Assembly: GCA_031422315.1 (NCBI GenBank) | Contig: JANOQN010000068.1 | Location: 124,001 to 188,000 of the forward strand | Reading direction: 5' to 3' | DNA length: 64,000 bases | From: JANNYA01 sp031422315 | Lineage (GTDB): Bacteria > Pseudomonadota > Gammaproteobacteria > Xanthomonadales > SZUA-5 | In this document: one piece after another, positions 26,701-34,591 of the stretch | How positions within the stretch are numbered: the first letter of the stretch is position 1 | How the letters are laid out: each line of letters starts with the position of its first letter | Notes under the pieces: model-generated | Told to the model about the DNA's origin: nothing | The model's database searches: none | Seen by the model: only the letters and a program-made list of their open reading frames with translations | Made by a program: the position numbers and the translations under genes

Positions 26701-28082
26701 AGCAGCGTCCAGCCCGGAGGTGTGTTCAACACGAAATTGACGCTTTCAAGCGTTTGCGCCGTGCCGCTCACTGGAAAGCGCGAAGCTTCGGCTAAACGCG
26801 TGCTGGCCTGCAAATAAACCTGTGCGCGCCGTACTTCAACGCCGGTCAACGCCGCGCTGGGCTTGGAAACCAGCAGCGGCTGCATTTGTCCATTGCTATC
26901 TTGGCTTTCCGCTCGGGTCATTTGATACGGCTGCTGCATATCAATACGCCAATCTTTCACCATGCTGCCGGTCAAGCGATCTTTGGTGCTGTAGCCTTTG
27001 CCGGAAAAATCCAGCCACAGCTCGCGTACCAAGCTCAGGCGATTGCTTTCACTCGGATCACGGCCACGGCTTTCGCTGGAAATTTTGACCGCATCGCTGC
27101 TAGTCCACACATAGCTTGGAAAGCTGTGCCATTCACGTGGCACGTTCGCCTGCGTCGGGTCAACGCTGTTAAGCCCTGCTAATGCCAGCGTTCTAAGCTC
27201 AGGGGCTGCGGCAAAACTCAGCGTTTCTTGCTCAGGCCAATCTTTGCCGGGTTTGGGCAGTGCTAAGGTCTCGAGCATGTTTTCTGCGCGCGCGCTCAGC
27301 GTCAAATCATATTTGCCGGGCTTAAGCTGCACCGACAAACTACCGTCCGGTTTCATTTCAGCGCGCAAGCCAGAGCTTAAACCGGTAGCCACAAAACCCT
27401 CCGGCAATACCGGGCTAAACACCGCCGCACGGCCCTCGCCTGAGACGGTGAAATTGATTTTCGTTGTTAGCAAAATCGGGTAGCCATCGCTCAACAATCG
27501 ATTCACCTCCAGCTCGAGTGCATTTTCCTGCTGCACGGTGCTGGCGGATTGACCCAAATAGAGTTCATCGCCACTGCGCTCGGGCGCTAATACTTGCGCG
27601 CCGCGAATACTCAAGCTCACAGGGCTAGTTTCCGGTGCCGCAATGCGCTCCGGTAGGCGCTCATAGCGAAAATCACCTGTGATCAAATAGCTGCCCGACT
27701 TCAATTCAAGCATTGGCCTGCTATTGATATTGAGCACCGGCACCAATGCGCCATCGACCCGAACCGATTGCGGCCACAGCGAATCGGTGCTGCCCGGCAG
27801 CGTGATCAGCCCCGCACGAAACAGCTGCGCGCGCTGGCTAAAGCTGCCGTTAGTTTCGCCCAAATCCAAAGTGATCGCACCGTTAAAGGCGCATTGGCGC
27901 TGGCTATCTCGCACCAATAGCGGGCAATCACGCACTGAATCACTCAACACCCAGGCTTGCCAGCCGGATAATTCTGCCGGTAAATCAACTGGGTTAATCT
28001 GTGCTGTGCTGGCGCTGGTCACAAACAGCGCAATGCCGGCCAACGCCAATTGCTTAAGCTGTAAAACAGTCTTGAGATTCAT
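23790..28082 (-). CDS. Very large membrane-anchored protein of unknown function, two similar halves
   Basis: About 1430 residues. The ATG at 28082 has AAGGA eight bases upstream, and a signal peptide ends near ASTAQ. The first half has a beta-rich periplasmic region (GWQAWVLSDSVRDCPLLVRD near the start), then several membrane helices around residues 490-600, a nine-proline run (MEPPPPPPPPPGM), and a further helix. A second hydrophobic segment (AAVIITAIMLISSAHAA) then begins another beta-rich region and another membrane cluster near the C-terminus (WALLLLALFNVHSSAAAIVI onwards). This layout suggests an old duplication or fusion. It is a single uninterrupted frame. I recognise the general type as an unnamed conserved hypothetical but know no function. 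No obvious operon partner. Confidence 0.8.
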   Translation of the reverse strand: MNLKTVLQLKQLALAGIALFVTSASTAQINPVDLPAELSGWQAWVLSDSVRDCPLLVRDSQRQCAFNGAITLDLGETNGSFSQRAQLFRAGLITLPGSTDSLWPQSVRVDGALVPVLNINSRPMLELKSGSYLITGDFRYERLPERIAAPETSPVSLSIRGAQVLAPERSGDELYLGQSASTVQQENALELEVNRLLSDGYPILLTTKINFTVSGEGRAAVFSPVLPEGFVATGLSSGLRAEMKPDGSLSVQLKPGKYDLTLSARAENMLETLALPKPGKDWPEQETLSFAAAPELRTLALAGLNSVDPTQANVPREWHSFPSYVWTSSDAVKISSESRGRDPSESNRLSLVRELWLDFSGKGYSTKDRLTGSMVKDWRIDMQQPYQMTRAESQDSNGQMQPLLVSKPSAALTGVEVRRAQVYLQASTRLAEASRFPVSGTAQTLESVNFVLNTPPGWTLLGVNGASRADSTWLARWEVFAVFSVALMSLLAFSAFGLKAALPLGVFLVLCWFESGSLAIWIFMLLILALLTRLLAAGWKQAMARYFGLGLWAITAILAAGVIQQHLVIALYPQLAYEESQLDSVMGLSATTTKNYAPMEPPPPPPPPPGMAPAPIEMQTEMNVVNEAPADAAPNQRSGGVKLNPDGLGQVLLYQNKSGQKRARMNQYASNSVIQAGVAEPSWNWAQHRIVFNGPVKPEQQTKLWLLPPWLTGTLRFLAMLALGSVMLMLLRAGPSDGDSQGKRRFWWQTWPKPRRDTDSAANLPMSKPAAVIITAIMLISSAHAAPEPSADILEQLKTQLEQSALCSQSNACIDLSEVRVSVIDGQLNLEAIAQAGARTLVQLPYPERSLGRANFSIDGLSVTPVMRTDQIVYFVLERGVHVINVRAPIRENPLQLSFALNPQRVLVNAPGFDTSGLRDGKLAANSLELIKIAAAGESVQAQLNSNQFPPYVQVSRQLRFDLDWQVVTTVRRLSEFDGGMTIKLPLIAGERPLNSNIEIKSGFALVPIPRGQSEIEFTSNLERSDSLVLTAPALAERSEIWTIEASPTWSVKFDAGVPQSLHALSEGTEDVQLRFDPLPGEALTLSLSRPESAPGPAFRIDSVNIVTQPGDAARDSTLRFSLKATQGGQHSIALPIGAELLSVTRGGVPMSLRLKQGLLELPLVPGSNDFDISIRENSALGFAVRTPEIDLKLASANIDLEIYWPGQRWLMWANGPALGPALLIWPAIFFGLLLAAALARSGSSALGFSSWALLLLALFNVHSSAAAIVIAWFVLLQWRMRASPMRNRNHWLSQIVLVLLSAAAVICIIAAALNGLLSPVDMQVSGYGSSERVLRWSADQSSGLLPSAAAFGMPMWWYRAMTLIWALWLAWALVGWLRYAKRALSQGEFWRPGLWDAIKSKFAGKPKAAVPPLPPRAVESVVIQTNEAI

Positions 28083-28231
28083 CACATGATTCCTTGCCGA
28101 GCGCTGCAATTTGAGCGCCAATACTAAAGCAAATTACACATTTTGTTGACTAATTAACGTGCTCAGCAGCAGCTGCGTTTGCGTGCTTCATTGGGTCGGA
28201 TATCGCAGCATGACGTCGCAATTGGCCTCGT

Positions 28232-29137
28232 TTAACCAACACGCTTTGCCAACAACGCGCGGCCAGCGCCGCTCTCGTTGCGCTTATTTAACTGCGCGCT
28301 AATCCAAGCACCGGTATCGACGAGTTGGTCTAAATCTACGCCTGTCGCCATTCCTAAGCCTTGTAGCATATAGACGAGGTTCTCACTGGCTACATTGCCG
28401 GTTGCGCCTTTTGCATACGGGCAACCGCCTAAACCGGCGACTGAGCTATCGAAAACCCGGATGCCGACCTCCAAACTCGCGTAGATATTCGCGATGGCTT
28501 GCCCGTAGGTGTCGTGAAAATGCCCGGCAATGGCACTTGTTGGCATTTCGGCGGCAATCGCTTGCATGAGCGCGCGGGCTTTGCCAGGGGTGCCGACGCC
28601 AATCGTATCGCCCAAAGAAATTTCATAGCAGCCGGCGGTATACAGCGCCCGGGCGACGATCAGAACATCGCGTATCGGCACTTCGCCTTGAAACGGGCAG
28701 CCGAGCACACAGGAAACATAACCGCGTACTTTGATGCCATCGGCTTTAGCGCGTTCAAAAATTGGCACAAAGCGTTCTAGATTTTCGCCGACGCTAGCAT
28801 TGGTGTTTTTTTGCGAAAACGCTTCTGAGGCAGCGGTAAACACCGCGACTTCTTTGACGCCGGCGGCGATTGCGCGCTCGTAGCCTTGAAGGTTTGGCAC
28901 CAACGCCGGGTAGCTAATGCCGGGTTTTTGCGTAATGGCGGCGAAAACGTCAGCGGCGTCGGCCAATTGCGGCACCCATTTTGGCGATACGAAACTGCTG
29001 GCTTCAACGCTTAAAAAACCGCAATTGGCAAGCTTATGAATCAGTTCGATTTTTGAAGCGGTGGCGAGCAGGTTCGGCTCGTTTTGTAAACCATCACGCG
29101 CGCCCACTTCAACAATTTTGACAAATTCTGCGGTCAT
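28232..29137 (-). CDS. Hydroxymethylglutaryl-CoA lyase
   Basis: About 301 residues, in the HMGL/DRE-TIM metallolyase family. It starts MTAEFVKIVEVGARDGLQNE with the metal-binding aspartate and arginine. GCPFQGEVPI, SLGDTIGVGTPGKARALMQA and GHFHDTYGQA (metal-binding histidines) follow, then GLGGCPYAKGATGNVASENL with the catalytic cysteine loop. The reaction splits HMG-CoA into acetoacetate and acetyl-CoA, the last step of leucine breakdown. The longer frame to 29221 adds no conserved residues. No other leucine-degradation gene is in the window; the upstream neighbour is a saccharopine dehydrogenase-like protein 67 bases away on the same strand. Confidence 0.93.
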   Translation of the reverse strand: MTAEFVKIVEVGARDGLQNEPNLLATASKIELIHKLANCGFLSVEASSFVSPKWVPQLADAADVFAAITQKPGISYPALVPNLQGYERAIAAGVKEVAVFTAASEAFSQKNTNASVGENLERFVPIFERAKADGIKVRGYVSCVLGCPFQGEVPIRDVLIVARALYTAGCYEISLGDTIGVGTPGKARALMQAIAAEMPTSAIAGHFHDTYGQAIANIYASLEVGIRVFDSSVAGLGGCPYAKGATGNVASENLVYMLQGLGMATGVDLDQLVDTGAWISAQLNKRNESGAGRALLAKRVG

Positions 29138-29204
29138 GGCTGCATCCAAGTAAGCGTTAAAGAGCCCGCAGAATCGCCGATTGCTCAGCGCTTTGCACTC
29201 ATTT

Positions 29205-30266
29205 TTAGCTGTTCGGGACAAATTTTAGCGATTTGATCGCCTTCAATGGCTCAGTGCCAAATAGCTGTCCGCAGGTTGCAAAACCCGACATGGTTCGGCC
29301 CGATAGCACTTGTTCGATGGCATAGAGCGCGCAATCGGCGGTTAGCGTGTAGGCGTCAGGGCAGCTGATCAAGCCACCGGATTTTCGTCCATCTTCGTCG
29401 ACGCCCTCGGCCCAAATATAGCTTTTTGAAACGGCGCGTTTAGCCGCATTCGGGCCTGCGGGAAGCCGCTTTTTCGCGAATAAATACAGCTTGCCAAGCA
29501 ATCCAGCACCTTCGGTAATTTCGGGTTTTTTAAACAAATCAAATACATACCAAGGAAATTCGGAGTAGCTTTCGATATGTTTATAGCTTAGCCCGACCAA
29601 ACCGGTGTACACATCGCCGCGCCAGGGGTTGGTAGCGCACTTGCGTTTGCCGCCGGCGCCAAAGTCTACTACTAGTTTGTTTGCGCCCGGTTTCGCGCTC
29701 ACGAGCTGACCTCGATCAAGCGAATAGCCCGGTAGCTTTAGGCTTTGCTCTAGCGATTCCAGCGTGCCTTTGGAAACGCCGCCATCAATCGCAAATGCTA
29801 GCTGCGCGCTGACAACGCCTGGGCGCTGCTGCTTGATATATGCCAAAAGCGCCTCGGATGGCATACAGCCAAAGCCGACCGCACAGAGCAACATGACACG
29901 TTCTTCCAACGCACGATCATGCAGGCGTTGGATAGATCTGATCGGGTTAATTTCGCCGGCGATGTCCAAATAGTGCACGCTGTTGCGGATGCAAGCGGAA
30001 GCGAGCGGCGAGCCGGTATGATCGAATGGCCCGGCGCAATTGAGGGTAAGCTTGACGCCAGATAAGCCTTTGTCGGTGGCTGCGTAGTCGTTTAGCTCGA
30101 AGACTCGAAACTTTAAGCCAAGCTGCGTGGCCAATTCGGCCAGTGCGGTGGCGTTTCGGCCAGCGAGTATGGGCTCGAACCCGCGTGCTTTGGCAGCCTC
30201 CGCAATAATTCGGCCGGTGTAGCCGGTGGCACCATAGAGCAGCCAAGAAGGGCGAAATTGAGCCAT
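29205..30266 (-). CDS. Saccharopine dehydrogenase-like NAD(P)-binding oxidoreductase
   Basis: A 353-residue protein with an N-terminal Rossmann fold: WLLYGATGYTGRIIAEAAKA is the dinucleotide loop, followed by PILAGRN at the second strand and LTLNCAGPFDHTGSPLASAC, then VHYLDIAGE, which are standard for the saccharopine dehydrogenase NADP-binding group including mycobacterial trans-acting enoyl reductases. The C-terminal half is family-specific and does not resemble true lysine-pathway saccharopine dehydrogenases. The substrate is unknown. It is divergent from the O-antigen-ligase-like gene with about 50 bases between starts. Confidence 0.82.
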   Translation of the reverse strand: MAQFRPSWLLYGATGYTGRIIAEAAKARGFEPILAGRNATALAELATQLGLKFRVFELNDYAATDKGLSGVKLTLNCAGPFDHTGSPLASACIRNSVHYLDIAGEINPIRSIQRLHDRALEERVMLLCAVGFGCMPSEALLAYIKQQRPGVVSAQLAFAIDGGVSKGTLESLEQSLKLPGYSLDRGQLVSAKPGANKLVVDFGAGGKRKCATNPWRGDVYTGLVGLSYKHIESYSEFPWYVFDLFKKPEITEGAGLLGKLYLFAKKRLPAGPNAAKRAVSKSYIWAEGVDEDGRKSGGLISCPDAYTLTADCALYAIEQVLSGRTMSGFATCGQLFGTEPLKAIKSLKFVPNS

Positions 30267-30315
30267 GAGATTTTTCCGTATATGAGTTTAGAACGTAACA
30301 AAGCGTGCGGTTCCG

Positions 30316-31878
30316 ATGCCTGAAGTATGCCATAACACGTCACAAAATGACCAAATAGGTCGTCTGCTGTCAGTTGCGCTCGGATTTGCTGTCCTTGGCG
30401 CGAGTCTTGCGCTGCCTCTCGCGGGAGATCCTGGCTTTGAGCGCAATAAAGTGTTCGCAGTGGCGCTCGGTGCGGCGATTTTGCTGGGTTGTCAGCGATT
30501 GCAGCGGGTAAGCGGGTTGGGAAGTTGCGCGCTGCTGGCGCTATTAATGAGCGCCTTGCTGTCGCTTGATTCGACACGCGCGTTGGTTGGCTCACTCGAG
30601 CGCTCGCAGGGTGTGTTGCTGGTCTTTATTTTGGCCGTGTTTGCGCTCGCTCAGTTGCCGTGGGCGCTGTGCCGATTTTGGATCACGGTCGCGGCTTTAC
30701 TCAGCAGCGTTTGGGCGTTGATGCAGCTGGCTGGCGTTGAGCGTTTAGTGCTACAGCTGAGCTGGCAATTTGCCGAACCGAGTCGCGTGTTTGCCGGCTT
30801 TGGTAATCCAACTGCATTGGGTGGTTTTTTAGCAATGGCGCTGCCCATCAGCGCAGAGCTGGCGCTAAAAAGTCCATCAAAATCGATAAAGTTTCTGGGT
30901 TTTAGCGCCTGCCTGCTCGGCATAGTTGCCTTGCTCGCAACAGGTACAAGAGCGGCTTTGCTAGGTTTGGTAGTGGCGAGCGCGCTCGTGCTTTGGCGAG
31001 CGCGGCATAATCAAAACGCGCATATATCAGTAAAAGCGGTTTGGCTGTTGCTGCCCGTGCTGCTGGGCTCAGTGCTGCTGGTGTTGACGATGCAGCGCAG
31101 CGCTTCGGTGCAGCATCGATTGGAACTTTGGCGTCATGCAAGCGCCGCCATCGGCCACGCTGCGCAGGGCAAAGCAGTTTTGCCTTCGCCATTTACCGAG
31201 CCGTTTGCCGAGCAATTTGGCGCAGCGCCACCTTTTGAACGCGGGATCGGTTTACGGCTGTGGCTTGGCTACGGGGCGGATATGCAGTCAGTGCCGATCG
31301 AGGCCGCAGCAGCGCGAATTGATGGTGCAAGCAAATCTGCAAGCCAGCCCGAGCGCCGCCTGTCAGATCGTGCGCATAATCTCCTGCTCGATAGCCTGCT
31401 GGAATTCGGGCTAATTGGAACCTTGCTGCTTTTAGCTTGGGTGATTCGCAAAATTGTGCTGATCAAGCAAGCGCCTTGGCGCTTATGTTCTGCACTAGCT
31501 GGACTCATTTGCTGGCAGGCAGGGTTTCCGCTAACCGCTGAAAAGCTAGTATTTGTATTGGTGCTGTGCGCTGGGCGTGAAGAGGCGACAGCAGAAGTAG
31601 CCACCAAGTTTGCGCCACGGGTTTGGCGCCTGGCTATTGGCGTAGTTGCGATCACGCTCGCGACATTCGCCTTTGGGCCCTGGCTCAATAGGTTCAACCA
31701 ACAAATTCGCACGCCAGAAGCTGCATTTGCGCAGTTTAGGCTAGGATCGCAGGCGTTTAAGTTAGGCCAATTTCAACTCGCAGTTCAGCAATATTCCAAT
31801 GCAATCAAACTCGACCCCTGGCGGCTTGATCTACGCGCCGCCAAAGCTAGCGCTGAAATTCAAGCAAAGCGTAGATGA
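30316..31878 (+). CDS. O-antigen ligase/Wzy-like polytopic membrane protein with a C-terminal TPR
   Basis: A 520-residue protein with about eleven predicted membrane helices. The periplasmic loop motif SDRAHNLLLDSLLEFGLIGT matches the Wzy_C/WaaL signature (His-Asn before the last helices). LATGTRAALLGLVVASALVL is the arginine-bearing helix also typical of the group. After the last helix, SQAFKLGQFQLAVQQYSNAI then KLDPW is a tetratricopeptide repeat. Members attach O-antigen to lipid A core, polymerise glycans, or glycosylate proteins (PglL). The specific substrate cannot be told, and no glycosyltransferase genes are adjacent. Confidence 0.78.
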   Translation: MPEVCHNTSQNDQIGRLLSVALGFAVLGASLALPLAGDPGFERNKVFAVALGAAILLGCQRLQRVSGLGSCALLALLMSALLSLDSTRALVGSLERSQGVLLVFILAVFALAQLPWALCRFWITVAALLSSVWALMQLAGVERLVLQLSWQFAEPSRVFAGFGNPTALGGFLAMALPISAELALKSPSKSIKFLGFSACLLGIVALLATGTRAALLGLVVASALVLWRARHNQNAHISVKAVWLLLPVLLGSVLLVLTMQRSASVQHRLELWRHASAAIGHAAQGKAVLPSPFTEPFAEQFGAAPPFERGIGLRLWLGYGADMQSVPIEAAAARIDGASKSASQPERRLSDRAHNLLLDSLLEFGLIGTLLLLAWVIRKIVLIKQAPWRLCSALAGLICWQAGFPLTAEKLVFVLVLCAGREEATAEVATKFAPRVWRLAIGVVAITLATFAFGPWLNRFNQQIRTPEAAFAQFRLGSQAFKLGQFQLAVQQYSNAIKLDPWRLDLRAAKASAEIQAKRR

Positions 31879-31965
31879 GGGCGAATTGGGAAGGCGAATT
31901 GGGTGCGCCGCCTTATTATCGCCGTGATTTAGAAATGGAATAAGTTGGCCGCTTTTGAATTTTCG

Positions 31966-32123
31966 CTAAAACTTTCTTACGGGCGCCGGGTATTGCGAAA
32001 CAACGGCATCCAAATTCAGCAGCAACATTGATTCACTTAGCGCTTGAGAAATCAACAATCGATCAAATGGGACTTTGTGGATGCGCGGCAGGCTCAAGAG
32101 TTGGAAAACAACAATAGTTTCAT
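31966..32123 (-). pseudogene. Internally deleted VapC/PIN toxin remnant
   Basis: The ATG at 32123 overlaps the Phd-type antitoxin stop by four bases and reads MKLLLF, the usual PIN-toxin start without the following DTH, before a stop. The remaining sequence in another frame is the C-terminal quarter of a PIN toxin: LSLPRIHKVPFDRLLISQAL, then ESMLLLNLDAVVSQYPAPVR. About 80-90 residues between these ends, including most acidic catalytic residues, have been deleted. No toxin activity is expected. Confidence 0.82.
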
Positions 32124-32362
32124 GAGCCGCTAAATAGCGATTCGATTTCTTCTGCGCCCATGGTGTCAAAGTCGTCAGGTATCAACATTTGGCCGGCCAT
32201 AAACCCTAGCTGGCGCGCTTGTGCCGGAATAGCCTCGTTCAGAGGCACAACTTTGACCATCGGTTTTCCCGCTCGCGAGATAATAAAAGCCTCGCCATCG
32301 GACGCCATTTGAATCAAGCGGGAAAGTTGTGTTTTCGCTTCATGGACATTGAAAGTTTGCAT
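32120..32362 (-). CDS. Phd/YefM-family antitoxin
   Basis: Eighty residues with the N-terminal Phd/YefM DNA-binding fold: MQTFNVHEAKTQLSRLIQMA, then EAFIISRAGKPMVKVVPLNE. The C-terminal tail (DFDTMGAEEIESLFSGS) is acidic and would thread onto the toxin. The frame is intact while the linked toxin is deleted, so the gene is now an orphan antitoxin that may still act as a repressor or as an anti-addiction factor. Confidence 0.88.
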   Translation of the reverse strand: MQTFNVHEAKTQLSRLIQMASDGEAFIISRAGKPMVKVVPLNEAIPAQARQLGFMAGQMLIPDDFDTMGAEEIESLFSGS

Positions 32363-32486
32363 GATGACTCTGCGGGCTAAGTTTGTTTAGTTTATCACCG
32401 CACGGGAGTGACAATTCAATTAACGTATCCAAAAGGCATCCGCTAAAACTAATCCCAATTGTTTTGAATCGCGCTGCCATCAACGC

Positions 32487-34415
32487 TCAAATTCGCTGGC
32501 GAAAAATCTCTGCCAACACAACGGCAGCCGCCTGCGCGACGTTCAAGCTCTCGACTTTTCCACTGCCCGGAATCGCGACTCGGCGATTCGCATGTGCGAG
32601 CAAACCTGCGCTCAAACCCGCGCCCTCAGCACCCAGCATAAGCATCACTTTGGCTGGCATAGGCTGCTTGTAGATCGAGGCGGATTCGTGCGGATGCGCG
32701 GCAAGTGCTTCAAACCCGGCGGATTTGATCAGTGCGAGTTCGTCATAGCTGACCAAACGCAGCATCGGCGTGGCTTCAGCGCCGCCTTCGGCAACCCGAT
32801 ACATCGCACCGCTCAGCGGTAGTTCGGCACTAGCACCCGATTCGTCATTTTTAGGCGTTAGTAACACAGCATCGACGCCAAAATGCGCGGCGATGCGTAA
32901 CAGCGCGCCGAAATTGTGCGGATTGGCGACGCCATCAAGCAATAAAAGGCTGGCTTTCGGTGCTTTCGCCAAGCTGGCAAGCAGCTCGCCCAATTCAGGC
33001 GCGACCGGCTTTAGGATTTCTGCAACCACACCTTCATGATGTTCACTGCTGGCAATTTTCACCAGTTCTTCTGGGGTAACTTCGCGATAGCTGACTTTGA
33101 CCTGCGCCAAGTGGCTCAGCAGCTCGCCCAAACCGTTCTGCGCCGAGCGCGTGTAGTACAGCTTGCGAATCGCATCAGGGCGCGTTTTAAACACGCCGAG
33201 CACCGCGTGGCGGCCGTAAATTCGGATTTCTTTGGCGCGCGCATCCAGTGCCGGGTGCCGCTCACCGCTCAAACCACCTGATTCGGCTTTGCGCGCCGCC
33301 AAATAAGCCGGCCGATCTACAAAGGGCGTGCTGTCTTCATCGCCATCGTCGATATCGTCGTCTAAATCTTCGTCAACCACGTTTTTGCTTGGCACAGGCG
33401 CGCTAAATCGTTTTGGCCGGTCGTAAGACTCGGCCTTGGCCGGGAAATCTTTACGCGGTTTGCGCTCGTCGGCTCCAGCTGCACTGCTCGATGCATTTTC
33501 AGCACGCGGCTTGCGCTGATAGGCGCTGGGTTCTGACGTTTCGGTGTTTGCGTTCGAATCTGCCGAAGTGAAGCTACGGCGCCCGCGATCAGTTGCAGCG
33601 GCTGCGCCATAGGGTGCGCGGGGTCGACGTTCAAATTGCTCACCGCCGCCAGCTTCAGATGCCTCGGGGCGAAAGGTGTCAAAGCGCCGACGCGGCTGGC
33701 CATACGGGCTTGCATCATTTCCGCCGCCTGCATTGCTCGGGCCTTTGCTGAATTCCGGACGTGGATCTTGCGCGTTGGCAAAACTACGGCGCGGTTTGTC
33801 CGCATAAGGACTGGCGCCGGCATCCGCATTTGGCCTGGGGCTTTCATAGTCACGTCGGGGCGGCCTTGCATCGCCACCGGCTGCGCCAAAATCACGCCGT
33901 GGTTTACGCTCAAAGCTGCCTGCATCTGCGCCTGCTGGGCTATCAAAGTTTCGGCGCGGTTTGTCGCCGTAAGCCGAGTCTGACTGCCGCGAATCAGCAC
34001 CTGCGCCGAATGGTTTGCGGGCTTTGTCGCCAAAGCTTGGTTTATCACCGTAACGGGGTTTATCGCCAAAGCTTGGTTTGCCGCCAAAGGCGGGTTTGTC
34101 GCCGAAACTGGGTTTGTCACCGTATCTTGGTTTGTCACCGAAACTGGGTTTGTCACCGTATCTAGGCTTGTCGCCGAAACTGGGTTTGTCACCATATCTA
34201 GGCTTGTCGCCAAAACTGGGCTTGCCCGCAAATTTGGGTTTATCACCATAGTTTGGCCGTGGCTGTTGTTCAGCTGCCTGCCCGCTGCGCCAAACGCCTG
34301 ATTCCCCGCGTGCGGCCGGTTCGTTCGCAGCGGTGCGCGGCTGTAAACCATCGTCTGCACTTTTGCCACGGTTTGCGCCAGGTCGGCTGCGGCTAAGAAT
34401 TTTTGGTGGTTTCAT
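32487..34415 (-). CDS. TrmH/SpoU-family RNA 2'-O-methyltransferase with a long repetitive N-terminal extension (YfiF-like)
   Basis: 642 residues in two parts. The last ~260 are a SPOUT methyltransferase: a substrate-binding domain (EIRIYGRHAVLGVFKTRPDA, EEHHEG-like SSEHHEGVVAEI), then motif 1 LLLLDGVANPHNFGALLRIA, motif 2 VMLMLGAEGAGLS, and motif 3 IPGSGKVESLNVAQAAAVVL, which bind S-adenosylmethionine in a trefoil knot. The first ~380 residues are basic, glycine/aspartate/arginine-rich and apparently disordered, with tandem FGDKPRYGDKPS repeats and PRR(D/N)(F/Y) motifs. The start at 34415 precedes MKPPKILSRSRPG. E. coli YfiF has a shorter disordered extension of this kind. The RNA target is unknown. 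Confidence 0.88.
   Translation of the reverse strand: MKPPKILSRSRPGANRGKSADDGLQPRTAANEPAARGESGVWRSGQAAEQQPRPNYGDKPKFAGKPSFGDKPRYGDKPSFGDKPRYGDKPSFGDKPRYGDKPSFGDKPAFGGKPSFGDKPRYGDKPSFGDKARKPFGAGADSRQSDSAYGDKPRRNFDSPAGADAGSFERKPRRDFGAAGGDARPPRRDYESPRPNADAGASPYADKPRRSFANAQDPRPEFSKGPSNAGGGNDASPYGQPRRRFDTFRPEASEAGGGEQFERRPRAPYGAAAATDRGRRSFTSADSNANTETSEPSAYQRKPRAENASSSAAGADERKPRKDFPAKAESYDRPKRFSAPVPSKNVVDEDLDDDIDDGDEDSTPFVDRPAYLAARKAESGGLSGERHPALDARAKEIRIYGRHAVLGVFKTRPDAIRKLYYTRSAQNGLGELLSHLAQVKVSYREVTPEELVKIASSEHHEGVVAEILKPVAPELGELLASLAKAPKASLLLLDGVANPHNFGALLRIAAHFGVDAVLLTPKNDESGASAELPLSGAMYRVAEGGAEATPMLRLVSYDELALIKSAGFEALAAHPHESASIYKQPMPAKVMLMLGAEGAGLSAGLLAHANRRVAIPGSGKVESLNVAQAAAVVLAEIFRQRI
34022..34253. 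repeat. Coding tandem repeat of about 36 bp
   Basis: Within the methyltransferase gene, alternating codons for SFGDKP and RYGDKP repeat about six times with small variants (AFGGKP, KFAGKP). The period is 18 bases, paired into 36. Near-identical DNA copies suggest recent slippage or unequal recombination, so repeat number may vary between strains. Confidence 0.85.
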
Positions 34416-34591
34416 GGCAGGCCCTGATTTCAAAGAGCGCGGAGTATACAAAAGCATGAATGACGCTTGCCCCAATTGCAGGCACGTTTTTTCCAGGCGA
34501 GGATTGCTAGACGCTGAGCAACTTCAGCGAAGTACGCGCTGTTCAGCGATAAACGAGCAATGCAGTCGCGCACTCGGTTACCTTTCGCCGC

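Noticed and set aside
33362..34369. 335-residue protein in an alternative frame on the minus strand
   Set aside because: It overlaps the methyltransferase's low-complexity tail in another frame; its composition is an artefact of the repeated codons.
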